64,000 nt of DNA from Pseudomonas sp. ISL-84 (GTDB lineage Bacteria; Bacillota; Bacilli; Bacillales; Cytobacillaceae): NCBI GenBank assembly GCA_018613035.1, contig JAGGRA010000029.1:55585-119584 (forward strand), given 5' to 3'. Within the stretch, counting starts at the first letter, position 1. Each line of letters starts with the position of its first letter. The notes beneath the pieces were generated by a model that saw nothing but the letters and a program-made list of their open reading frames with translations, was not told the origin of the DNA and did not search any database. A program made the translations under genes and the position numbers. Of this stretch, positions 52,130 to 60,276 are shown in pieces.

Positions 52130-53404
52130 TTAATTAAGCCATGCAAGCGGCACCGTAATGATTTCCGGGAATAATATTAAAAGTGCCAGCACGATTGCGT
52201 GAACGAGCAGAAAAGGCCAGATGCCTTTCGTTAAATCCGCCAGGCTGATTTTACTTATTCCGCAGCCAACATATAATACCGTGCCAACCGGTGGAGTGAT
52301 CAATCCAATACACAGATTGATAACCATTACAATTCCGAAATAGACAGGATCGATTCCAGCCATTTTAACAAGAGGCAGCAGTACTGGCGTAAAAATCAGG
52401 ATGGCTGGTGTCAGGTCCATCACAAGGCCAATCAATAATAGAAAAATCATAATCACAACCATTAAAAGCAGCGGGCTATTAACAAGTGAACCCATATAAC
52501 CTGCAATTTCTGCAGGAACATTCGCTACGGTAATGAGCCATGCCGATACCATCGCGGCAGCTGCCACAAACATAACAACACTCGTCGTCTTTGCTGAAGC
52601 AATTAAAACCTGGTACAGCTCATCAAGCTTCAGCTCCCGGTAAATGAATAGACCAACAAACAAGGCATAAAATGCAGCAACAACGGCAGCTTCAGTTGGT
52701 GTAAACACGCCGCCTCGCAGACCGCCAATAATGATGACCGGTAGCATCAAAGCAAAACTCGCATGCTGAACTGCCTTCCAAATTTCTTTGGCAGATTTTC
52801 GCGGAGGCAGTTCACTTGTATCTTTTCGTGACATAAAGAACCAGCCGATCATGAGTCCGACTCCCATCATCACTCCGGGAATGATGCCGCCCATGAATAA
52901 ATCTGTAATCGATACACCCGCGGTTACTCCGAATAGAATCATCGGAATGCTTGGCGGAATAACGGGAGCAATAATACCCGATGCACAGATGATGCCTGTA
53001 GAGGTGTTGACGTTATAACCTTTGGCAATCATCATGGGAATTAAAATCGCTCCAAGTGCTGCTGTATCCGCAACAGCGGAACCCGATAATCCCGCAAATA
53101 AAATACTGGCAATAATGGCTACAAACCCAAGGCCTCCTCTAATATGGCCCACAAGTGCCATGGAAAAATCGACGATACGCTTGGAAATTCCGCCCGCATT
53201 CATCAATTCACCAGCTAATACAAAGAACGGAATGGCCATCAATGAAAAGTTATTGGCGCCATTAATCAGGTTTTGAGCAACGATTTGGCTATCAAAAGTA
53301 CCCATGACAACCATCAGCATGACACCGCTGGCCAGCAGCGCAAATGCAATCGGCACTCCTAATGCCAGTGATCCAAATAGTGATCCTAAAAATACTCCTA
53401 TCAT
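52130..53404 (-). CDS. dctM: TRAP transporter large permease DctM, second system
   Basis: 424 residues with about twelve membrane helices. Typical DctM stretches are NFSLMAIPFFVLAGELMNAG, SGSAVADTAALGAILIPMM, VIPPSIPMILFGVTAGVSIT and the closing NLCIGLITPPVGTVLYVGCG. It moves the carboxylate with sodium across the membrane. It is third in a dctP-dctQ-dctM set and lies 40 bases before the LarA-like gene, so uptake and epimerisation are co-transcribed. Confidence 0.95.
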   Translation of the reverse strand: MIGVFLGSLFGSLALGVPIAFALLASGVMLMVVMGTFDSQIVAQNLINGANNFSLMAIPFFVLAGELMNAGGISKRIVDFSMALVGHIRGGLGFVAIIASILFAGLSGSAVADTAALGAILIPMMIAKGYNVNTSTGIICASGIIAPVIPPSIPMILFGVTAGVSITDLFMGGIIPGVMMGVGLMIGWFFMSRKDTSELPPRKSAKEIWKAVQHASFALMLPVIIIGGLRGGVFTPTEAAVVAAFYALFVGLFIYRELKLDELYQVLIASAKTTSVVMFVAAAAMVSAWLITVANVPAEIAGYMGSLVNSPLLLMVVIMIFLLLIGLVMDLTPAILIFTPVLLPLVKMAGIDPVYFGIVMVINLCIGLITPPVGTVLYVGCGISKISLADLTKGIWPFLLVHAIVLALLILFPEIITVPLAWLN

Positions 53405-53434
53405 GGCGAGTAATGCCCTCCTTTCTTGCCGCCG

Positions 53435-53986
53435 CTATTTTGCTATCATCTTATCTTCCTGATTAGGGTTTACCTCTGATAACACGTCATCTGAGGATTG
53501 AATGATCGTAAACCGCTCTGACGTTCCTTTGATTGCTTTAAATAGACTGGCAATAATAAGAACCATCATCCAAATGCTTGATACAATCCCAATGCCATAT
53601 AAATAGGAAAGCGGCATTCCCGTTGCCGGACCTGTACTGTTCATATTGAGCAGGGTCATTTTCCAGCTTCCTTCCAATACAAGCCAAAGCAGGTAAAGGA
53701 CAATGGCATTGCTGATAATGAAGACCACTTTTTGAAGCCCCTTCGGCAATGCATTGACGACAATGTCCACACCAAGGTGCATTTTATCCTTCAATGCGGC
53801 AATCGCCCCCAGGAAAACCAGCCAGACGAAAAAGTAGCGGGACATTTCTTCTGACCAAGTAAGACCGGAATTGAATACATACCTCAGAACTACATTTCCA
53901 AAGACGGAGAGGGACATGGCTGCCAGTGAAAAGGCAATCGCAATGTTTAAAACTTTATTTGAAAAAGAGCTGATTTTACTAAACAC
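53435..53986 (-). CDS. dctQ: TRAP transporter small permease DctQ, second system
   Basis: 183 residues from the GTG at 53986, eight bases after GGAGG. Four membrane helices with the DctQ pattern NVVLRYVFNSGLTWSEEMSR near residue 30 and a short charged C-terminal tail. It joins the large permease and receives the loaded binding protein. The next gene, dctM, follows after 30 bases. Confidence 0.93.
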   Translation of the reverse strand: MFSKISSFSNKVLNIAIAFSLAAMSLSVFGNVVLRYVFNSGLTWSEEMSRYFFVWLVFLGAIAALKDKMHLGVDIVVNALPKGLQKVVFIISNAIVLYLLWLVLEGSWKMTLLNMNSTGPATGMPLSYLYGIGIVSSIWMMVLIIASLFKAIKGTSERFTIIQSSDDVLSEVNPNQEDKMIAK

Positions 53987-54059
53987 GGCTTTCTCCTCCC
54001 TGCTAATGAAAGCTTGGAGAGATAAAAGGGTTTATCCCTCCAAGCCGTTTATTGCAGTA

Positions 54060-55088
54060 TTACTTTGCTTCTGCGCGGATGCGGTCTGCCAGATCCTTTG
54101 CCCAATCAAATTCGCTGTAAATATCTTCGTACAGAGGCTGCGCTGCTTCTTCCATTTCAGCTGAAAATTCCTCTGATGGTTCTGTAAACTTTAAGCCGTT
54201 GTCCTGAAGAAACTTCTTGTCTTCTTCATAACTCTTTTCAAGCAGTTCAAATTCATAATTCGCGGCTTCCTTTGAAGCCTTTTCAATAATCTTCTGCTGC
54301 TCTTCTGTCAAACCATTCCAAAAATTGCTGTTGATAATATACAAGTTCGGGCTAAACATATGCTTCGATTCTAGAATATCGCTTTGCACTTCATACCAGC
54401 CTGATGCCCGGACAGTGGCAATCGGGTTATCCTGTCCATCCACAACGTTTTGCTCCATTGCGGTAAAAACTTCGGAAATCGGAAGCGGCGTTACATTGGC
54501 ACCAAGCAGTTTTCCAAGTTCGATATAGTTTGGAATGTTCGGCATTCTTAGACGAAGGCCGTTAAAGTCTTCTAAACTTTCAATTGTCTGATTGGAAGAA
54601 AACATCCGGAAACCATTCGCACTCCAGGCAAGCGGCTTTACGCCATGCTCGGATTCAAGATCTTCCGTCAGTTCTTCCCCAATCGGACCGTTCAATACGG
54701 TTTTGGCATGTTCAAAATCTTTAAATAAAAACGGCCATTCTGGTGCTGCCATTTTCGGAATATCCGCCTGCATGATTAAGCCCGGAATTCCCATCTCAAT
54801 GGTTCCATTACGCACGCCATCATAGAATTCCTTCTCTGCACCAAGCGTACTGTTCGGGAAAAGCTGCACTTCAAGCTCCCCATTGCTTTCTTCTTCAACC
54901 ATCGTTTTAAACTTTTCTTTTAAGGCAACATTCTGGGGATGGTCCTCAGCAAAGTAGTGAGCTACTTTGATAACCTTTTTCTTTCCTCCCCCATTCTCTC
55001 CTCCTGCTTCTTCCCCGCCGCAGCCGGCAAGGAATAAAAAGCTTGCTAATACAGTTGCAGTCAAGCCAATTAACTTTTTCTTTTTCAT
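54060..55088 (-). CDS. dctP: TRAP transporter substrate-binding lipoprotein DctP, second system
   Basis: About 342 residues from the ATG at 55088, six bases after GGGGAG. A lipoprotein signal ends at FLFLAGCGGEE. The DctP core contains KVAHYFAEDHPQNVALKEK, the substrate-gripping Arg in FNGLRLRMPNIPNYIELGK, and AMEQNVVDGQDNPIATVRAS. The arginine binds the carboxylate of the ligand. The closest context is aldonate degradation, so an aldonic or uronic acid is the expected ligand. A 26-bp operator copy lies 54-79 bases upstream. Confidence 0.94.
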   Translation of the reverse strand: MKKKKLIGLTATVLASFLFLAGCGGEEAGGENGGGKKKVIKVAHYFAEDHPQNVALKEKFKTMVEEESNGELEVQLFPNSTLGAEKEFYDGVRNGTIEMGIPGLIMQADIPKMAAPEWPFLFKDFEHAKTVLNGPIGEELTEDLESEHGVKPLAWSANGFRMFSSNQTIESLEDFNGLRLRMPNIPNYIELGKLLGANVTPLPISEVFTAMEQNVVDGQDNPIATVRASGWYEVQSDILESKHMFSPNLYIINSNFWNGLTEEQQKIIEKASKEAANYEFELLEKSYEEDKKFLQDNGLKFTEPSEEFSAEMEEAAQPLYEDIYSEFDWAKDLADRIRAEAK

Positions 55089-55141
55089 CTTCATCTCCCC
55101 TTCATAATTTGCTGCAGTAAATCTTAAGTTGGTTTTTGTTC

Positions 55142-55167
55142 TACAATATAAAACTGTGTTTTGTAAT
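55142..55167 (-). promoter_or_regulatory. Operator copy 2, upstream of the second TRAP system
   Basis: Contains ACAAAACACAGTTTTATAT on the minus strand, with a perfect AAAAC-ACA-GTTTT palindrome at its core. It matches the site at 58361-58386 in 22 of 26 positions. The core resembles KdgR-type (IclR family) operators, and a TATATT that could be a -10 box is inside it. Confidence 0.65.
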
Positions 55168-55259
55168 ATCCGCAAAAAGAGAACAGCATTTTTTTGATGA
55201 CCTATAAAATGCTGTTTAGCAGAATAGATTTGCAGCGTGCATTTTCCTATTAAAACAGT

Positions 55260-56525
55260 TTATAAGAACAGAAGCGAAAGCTGCGGAGCGACAACGATAA
55301 TCAGCAATGTGATTAACATCGCAAAGAAAAACGGCACAATCGCTTTTGATAACTCCTCCAGTGATAAACCGGATATCCCCGCTCCTACAAACAGGTTTAC
55401 ACCAAGAGGCGGTGTGATGAACCCAATCGATAGATTTACAATCATAATAATCCCAAAATGAATCGGATCGTAGCCAATTTGAAGTGCAACTGGAAGCAGG
55501 ATTGGCGTTAAGATAATAATCGCCGCAATTGTATCCATAAAACAGCCTACTATGAGCAGCAATAATGTAATGAGCAGCATAATAATGAGCGGTTCGCTTG
55601 AAATCGACATCATCGCTTCAGCAATCTGGTTCGGTATTTGTTCGATTGTTAATAACCGCCCAAACGCAGTTGCAGCTCCAACGATTACAAGGACTGTGGC
55701 CGTCGTTAAAGCAGAATCAACAAATATCTGCGGCAGATCCTTGAATTTCAATTCTTTGTAAACGAAAACACTGACGATTAATCCGAATACTACAGCGACA
55801 ACCGCTGCTTCTGTCGGGGTGAAAATGCCTCCGTAAATCCCGCCTAAAATAACGACAGGAATGAGAAGTGCCCATTTGGCCTCCCAAAGTGCCGTTAACA
55901 CACCTTTAATAGTTGTAGCCTGATCAGTTCCTGTATAACCCATTTTTTTCGAATGGATGTAAGAATAAATCATCAGGCCAACACCAACCATAATTCCTGG
56001 GATAATCCCGGCAATAAACATATCCCCGATTGAAACACTGCCAGATACGCCGTAGATAACCATCGGAATACTTGGAGGAATAATGACCCCAATTGAACCT
56101 GCTGCAGCAACGACGGCAGTCGCAAAACGCTTATCATACCCTTTTTGCACCATGGCTGGAATCATAATCCCGCCGATTGCCGCCACAGTTGCAGGTCCTG
56201 AACCGGAAATGGCTGCGAAAAACATACAGGTGATGATGGTCGCCATGGCGATCCCGCCTGTTTTATTTCCGACCATTGAATCTGCTACATTGAATAGGCG
56301 CTTGGATATTCCGCCTTTCCCCATAATTTCACCAGCGATAATAAAGTAAGGAACAGCTAAAAGAGGAAATGAGTCAACAGAGTTTGTTAATTCTTTCATC
56401 AGGAATTCAACTGGCATTCCGCCGGTATATAAAATCGTGAATAATACGGCTAACCCGATTGCGATTCCTATAGGAACGGTGAAAAATAGAAAAACTGCAA
56501 ATGAACCGAATAATACCCCTGCCAT
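55260..56525 (-). CDS. dctM: TRAP transporter large permease DctM, first system
   Basis: 421 residues with GGAGG upstream and about twelve helices. DctM landmarks are SFPLLAVPYFIIAGEIMGKG, ISGSGPATVAAIGGIMIPAM, IIPPSIPMVIYGVSGSVSIG and IVNLSIGFITPPLGVNLFVG. It closes the first dctP-dctQ-dctM set. It is clearly diverged from the second DctM, so the two systems are probably not a recent tandem duplication and may take different ligands. Confidence 0.95.
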   Translation of the reverse strand: MAGVLFGSFAVFLFFTVPIGIAIGLAVLFTILYTGGMPVEFLMKELTNSVDSFPLLAVPYFIIAGEIMGKGGISKRLFNVADSMVGNKTGGIAMATIITCMFFAAISGSGPATVAAIGGIMIPAMVQKGYDKRFATAVVAAAGSIGVIIPPSIPMVIYGVSGSVSIGDMFIAGIIPGIMVGVGLMIYSYIHSKKMGYTGTDQATTIKGVLTALWEAKWALLIPVVILGGIYGGIFTPTEAAVVAVVFGLIVSVFVYKELKFKDLPQIFVDSALTTATVLVIVGAATAFGRLLTIEQIPNQIAEAMMSISSEPLIIMLLITLLLLIVGCFMDTIAAIIILTPILLPVALQIGYDPIHFGIIMIVNLSIGFITPPLGVNLFVGAGISGLSLEELSKAIVPFFFAMLITLLIIVVAPQLSLLFL

Positions 56526-56553
56526 TCAGAACTTACCTCCTTCACAAAATCTT

Positions 56554-57087
56554 CTAGATCGCGTTAATGTTCTGCTCTACATCTTTCGGAAGTTCCTGGT
56601 TATTATCGTAATTCTTAATCGCTATAAAATTACCGATAATGTTTTGAATTAATCGGATTCCTGCAAGCCCCATGCCAACGGGCGGAGCCAGGTATACGAT
56701 ACCTGTTGGGATCTGAAGGGCTGGTGTTGTTTGTCCAAATAATAGCAGCTGGGATGCAATTCCATAACCATAGATCACAACATACACACAGAAAACGAGA
56801 AAGAGGATATTAGAAATGAGTGAGAAATAGATTTTTGTTTTATCTTTAAATAGCAATAGGGCCGCGTCTACTTTAATATGGCGGTGATGCTTGACCGCAT
56901 AGCTGATCCCGATATAAATGAGCCAGATAAAGCAGTACCGTGCAAGCTCTTCTGACCAGGAAAGGGAGTTTGACATCACATAACGCATAAAGACCTGTAC
57001 AAATATAACGACAACCATGACAGCCGATAAAAGGAATAATATGTACTTTTCGAGGTTTTCATCAAGCCATTTCAATGATTTCAGCAA
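56554..57087 (-). CDS. dctQ: TRAP transporter small permease DctQ, first system
   Basis: 177 residues from a TTG at 57087 with GAGGCG upstream. Four helices with the DctQ pattern VFMRYVMSNSLSWSEELARY near residue 32. The C-terminal tail is long, polar and Asn/Glu-rich. It is followed by dctM after 28 bases. Confidence 0.92.
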   Translation of the reverse strand: MLKSLKWLDENLEKYILFLLSAVMVVVIFVQVFMRYVMSNSLSWSEELARYCFIWLIYIGISYAVKHHRHIKVDAALLLFKDKTKIYFSLISNILFLVFCVYVVIYGYGIASQLLLFGQTTPALQIPTGIVYLAPPVGMGLAGIRLIQNIIGNFIAIKNYDNNQELPKDVEQNINAI

Positions 57088-57154
57088 CTGGATCGCCTCT
57101 TTTCTTTAAAAAAGAGACCGGCCATCAGGCGACAACCGGCTGCTCTTTTCAAAA

Positions 57155-58207
57155 TTATTTCGCCTTATCAATCTCAGCAAGGAATTCGTCTACAATTTCA
57201 GCACCGATTTTATCTTTATATTTTTCAATGACTGGCTTTACTGCTTCTTGGAATTTTGCGAATTCTTCCTCCGGTACCTCAGTAAATGTCATTTCCGTTT
57301 TCAATGTTTCAAGTGACTCGTCCGCTACTTCACGTGTACGCTCTCTGTTAAATTTACCTGCTTCTACTGCTGCTTTAGAAACCACTTCCTGCTGTTCAGC
57401 TGAAAGCTCTTCCCAAATTTTCTTACTGAATAAGAAGATAAACGGTGTGTATACGTGATTTGTATTCGAAACATGCTTCTGAACCTCAGGGTATTTACTT
57501 AAAAGAATGGTTGGATATGGATTTTCCTGTCCATCAATTGTACCTTGCTGCAAAGCTGTGAATAACTCTGTAAAAGCCATAGGAGTCGGATTCGCACCAA
57601 GCGCCTTCCAAGCGTCTAAGTGAATTTCGTTTTCCATTGTACGGATCTTCAAACCCTTAACATCTTCCATCTTTGCAACAGGCTTTACATCGTTCGTTAA
57701 GTTACGGAAACCATTTTCCCACCAAGCTAAACCAACTAGTCCCTGCTGGTCAACCATCTCAAGCATCTTGTCTCCAAACGCGCCATCTAATACCTTGTCT
57801 GCCACTTCTTCATTTGGAACAGTGAATGGAAGATCAAATACGCCAAACTCAGGAATAAAGTTTACAAGCGGCGACGTTGAAGGAATCGTAATATCAAGGG
57901 TACCGAACTGAAGCATTTCAATCGCTGAGCGGTCATCAGCAATTTGCCCGGAATGATAAACTTCAACTGTTAAATCATCTGATTCTGCTTCAACAAGCTC
58001 TTTGAATTTCAACGAAGCTTCATATTCCGGATGCTTGTCATTTACTCCAATACTAACTTTTAGCGTACGCTTTCCGCCTTCTCCGCTTTCACTATCTGAT
58101 GACCCTTTTTCAGAAGCGCCGGTCGAGCTTGAGTTTCCTCCGCAGGCTGCTAACACCATTGTGCTGATCATTAAGATACTAAGAAATAAAATGGACAGTT
58201 TTTTCAT
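57155..58207 (-). CDS. dctP: TRAP transporter substrate-binding lipoprotein DctP, first system
   Basis: 350 residues with GAGGGGG upstream. A lipoprotein signal ends at TMVLAACGGNSS, followed by a Ser/Gly/Glu linker. DctP features are KVSIGVNDKHPEYEASLKFK, KMEDVKGLKIRTMENEIHLD with the carboxylate-binding Arg, and ALQQGTIDGQENPYPTILLS. It is the first gene of the whole island. Upstream are the IclR-type operator with a TATAAT inside it and a cre-like site, so induction by a sugar-acid intermediate and catabolite repression are both expected. Confidence 0.94.
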   Translation of the reverse strand: MKKLSILFLSILMISTMVLAACGGNSSSTGASEKGSSDSESGEGGKRTLKVSIGVNDKHPEYEASLKFKELVEAESDDLTVEVYHSGQIADDRSAIEMLQFGTLDITIPSTSPLVNFIPEFGVFDLPFTVPNEEVADKVLDGAFGDKMLEMVDQQGLVGLAWWENGFRNLTNDVKPVAKMEDVKGLKIRTMENEIHLDAWKALGANPTPMAFTELFTALQQGTIDGQENPYPTILLSKYPEVQKHVSNTNHVYTPFIFLFSKKIWEELSAEQQEVVSKAAVEAGKFNRERTREVADESLETLKTEMTFTEVPEEEFAKFQEAVKPVIEKYKDKIGAEIVDEFLAEIDKAK

Positions 58208-58296
58208 TAATTTTCCCCCTCAACTATTTTAAAAAAATGATAGTGTGCTCTATTTTTTTGCGCTATCATTGGAAGTTCTAAAATTCTTTCCGATAA

Positions 58297-58311
58297 ATAA
58301 AACGCTTTCAT
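58297..58311 (-). promoter_or_regulatory. cre-like site (CcpA) in the leader of the island
   Basis: ATGAAAGCGTTTTAT on the minus strand fits the cre consensus WTGNAANCGNWNNCW at all but one fixed position. It lies about 50 bases downstream of the putative -10 box at 58364-58369, where bound CcpA would act as a roadblock. Confidence 0.55.
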
Positions 58312-58360
58312 TACCGACTAAAAAAATTTGATATGTAGATCACCCTTCCGTTTCCTGTTT

Positions 58361-58386
58361 TACATTATAAAACTCTGTTCTGTATT
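58361..58386 (-). promoter_or_regulatory. Operator copy 1 with embedded promoter, upstream of the first TRAP system
   Basis: On the minus strand AGAACAGAGTTTTATAATGT lies within a 26-bp element shared with 55142-55167 (22 of 26 identical). TATAAT at 58369-58364 is a perfect -10 box with TTCATG 17 bases upstream. A repressor bound here would cover the promoter. The rest of the 58208-58583 leader is AT-rich, with no gene. Confidence 0.65.
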
Positions 58387-58583
58387 CATGAACTAATTGT
58401 ATTGTAACTTCAGTCGGTTTTATTGTCAAACTATTTTTTATATTCAAAATGAACATTTAAATTAATGTTATTTCAGAAAAATTACTTCGTTATATAGATT
58501 GCAAATTACTTAATAAAAAGAGATTTTAATAGTATGTTAGTAAAATAATTTTGAAGGAAAAAAATTTCTTTTATAAACGAAAT

Positions 58584-58616
58584 AAGCCTTTGCCAATCAT
58601 TCGCTGGCAAAGGCTT
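58584..58616. terminator. Terminator downstream of prfB
   Basis: AAGCCTTTGCCA and TGGCAAAGGCTT form a perfect twelve-base stem, with ATTTCGTTT following on the minus strand. It separates prfB from the sugar-acid island. Confidence 0.8.
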
Positions 58617-58678
58617 TGGGTTATTAGGTGGCGGCAATTCTTTGAATTTGTGATTTGCCGGCACAGGCCTTAGGTGTT

Positions 58679-59792
58679 TTAGTCCTGAGACAAGCTTAAT
58701 CTTGAACGCAGGTAGGCATTAATAAAGAGATCAAGGTCGCCGTCCATGACTCCCTGGACGTTTCCGACTTCCGTATTCGTACGGTGGTCTTTTACCATGG
58801 AGTATGGGTGGAAAACGTAGGAGCGGATTTGGCTTCCCCAGCCGATTTCCTTTTGTTCGCCTCGGATTTCAAGCAGTTCCTGCTCCTGCTCTTCAATTTT
58901 CTTTTGGTAGAGCTTAGCCTGGAGCATTTTCATTGCACGCTCACGGTTTTTAATCTGGGAGCGTTCTGTTTGACACGTTACCACGACATTTGTTGGCAAA
59001 TGCGTGATACGAACGGCAGAGTCAGTCGTGTTGATGTGCTGGCCGCCGGCGCCGCTTGCACGATATGTGTCAATTTTCAGGTCTTCTGTGCGAATGTCGA
59101 TTTCGATTTCATCGTTGAATTCCGGCATCACTTCACAGGAAACGAATGAAGTATGGCGGCGTCCAGATGAATCAAATGGTGAAATCCGTACAAGGCGGTG
59201 TACGCCTTTTTCTGCTTTTAAGTAGCCGTAAGCATTGTGGCCCTTGATGCTAAGCGTAACACTCTTGATGCCCGCTTCATCCCCCGGAAGGTAATCAAGC
59301 GTTTCGACTTTAAAGCCTTTCTTCTCTGCCCATCTTGTATACATGCGCAGAAGCATGGAGCCCCAATCCTGTGACTCAGTTCCGCCTGCACCTGGATGCA
59401 GTTCAAGGATGGCATTGTTTTTATCGTATTCCTCGCTTAAAAGAAGCTGCAATTCGAAGTCTTTCAGGCGCTGTACTAAATCCTTAAGCTCATCAACAAG
59501 CTCTGCCTGCAATTCCTCATCGCTTTCCTCTTTGACTAGCTCATACGTTAATTCCAGGTTCTCGAAGGTTTCGTATAAATCGTGAAATTCATTTACCTGG
59601 TCCTTCAGGGCATTTGACTCATTGATGACACCTTGCGCAGCCTGCTGGTCGTCCCAGAAACCCGGCTGCAGCATAACATCATCAAGCTCGGCAATACGCG
59701 CCTCTTTGTTTTCTAAGTCAAAGAGACCCCCTAAAGTCCGCTAAAATCTTAGCTGTTTTTTCAAGTTCATTGCGAATATCTGCTAATTCCAT
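58679..59792 (-). CDS. prfB: Peptide chain release factor 2, with programmed +1 frameshift
   Basis: Translation starts at the ATG at 59792 ([20 protein letters not shown]) and after 24 codons meets an in-frame TGA within CTTTGAC (59717-59723). Skipping one base continues into [16 protein letters not shown] and the rest of RF2, about 370 residues in all. The stop-codon recognition motif [13 protein letters not shown] and the catalytic loop [16 protein letters not shown] are intact. The protein releases chains at UGA and UAA. The frameshift lets RF2 control its own synthesis, as in most bacteria. It follows secA, as in B. subtilis. Confidence 0.97.
59717..59732 (-). promoter_or_regulatory. Programmed frameshift signal of prfB
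   Basis: AGGGGG, a Shine-Dalgarno-like stimulator, is followed three bases later by CTTTGAC. This is the conserved RF2 recoding site: slow termination at TGA favours a shift from CTT to TTT/TTG pairing. Confidence 0.95.
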
Positions 59793-59870
59793 TCCTGTCA
59801 CCTCAAAAATTATTTTTACTCATTATCGAGTTATTATGTTGAAAAGGCATATTTGATTAAATATTATAAA

Positions 59871-60078
59871 GGCTCTCTTAACTTTGAGTGTTGATTTCCG
59901 CTGCAGGCACTCAGCGAACCGCTGGGCGGGCTGTGAGCCTCCTCGGCGCTCTGCACCTGCGGGGTCTCACCTGTCCCGCTTCTCCCGCAGGACTTTGAAT
60001 AAGCTCCCTCGACTACTCACCGCACGAAGAAAATGCGGATGCATTTTCGAGGATCTCGCACCTCCGCTCCGATCAACA
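59871..60078 (-). repeat. Dispersed Bacillus-type GC-rich repeat, copy 2
   Basis: Inverted relative to copy 1 at 10628-10860. On the minus strand it begins TTGATCGGAGCGGAGG, shares CCTCGAAAATGCAT, GCATTTTCTTCG, GGGAGCTTATTCAAAGTCC, GAGACCCCGCAGG and GCCGAGGAGG in the same order, and ends GCAGCGGAAATCAAC. It fills most of the gap between prfB and secA, which in B. subtilis is short. The remainder, 60079-60246, shows no gene. Confidence 0.88.
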
Positions 60079-60246
60079 CAGTGTTAAATCAACATAGAGC
60101 TTCAACACCGGATTTAAAAGAGTCCGAAGTCCAAAGGGAGGAGCCTTCACCCGTTCCCCTACGAAGGAAACCTGAATTTTAGGCGCCGCTCAAATTCCTC
60201 TGCCACCTGCATTACGCGGAGCACTCCCCTTTTTTCCAAAGAGAGA

Positions 60247-60269
60247 AGCCGGCAAAGCTGTTGCCGGCT
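60247..60269 (-). terminator. Hairpin downstream of secA
   Basis: AGCCGGCAA and TTGCCGGCT form a perfect nine-base stem with a four-base loop right after the secA stop. Only a mixed T/C tract follows, so it may be a partial terminator or an mRNA stabiliser. Confidence 0.6.
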
Positions 60270-60276
60270 CGGTTGT

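Noticed and set aside
59884..60087. Open frame inside dispersed repeat copy 2
   Set aside because: Same repeat family, different and unrelated reading frame from copy 1, so not coding.
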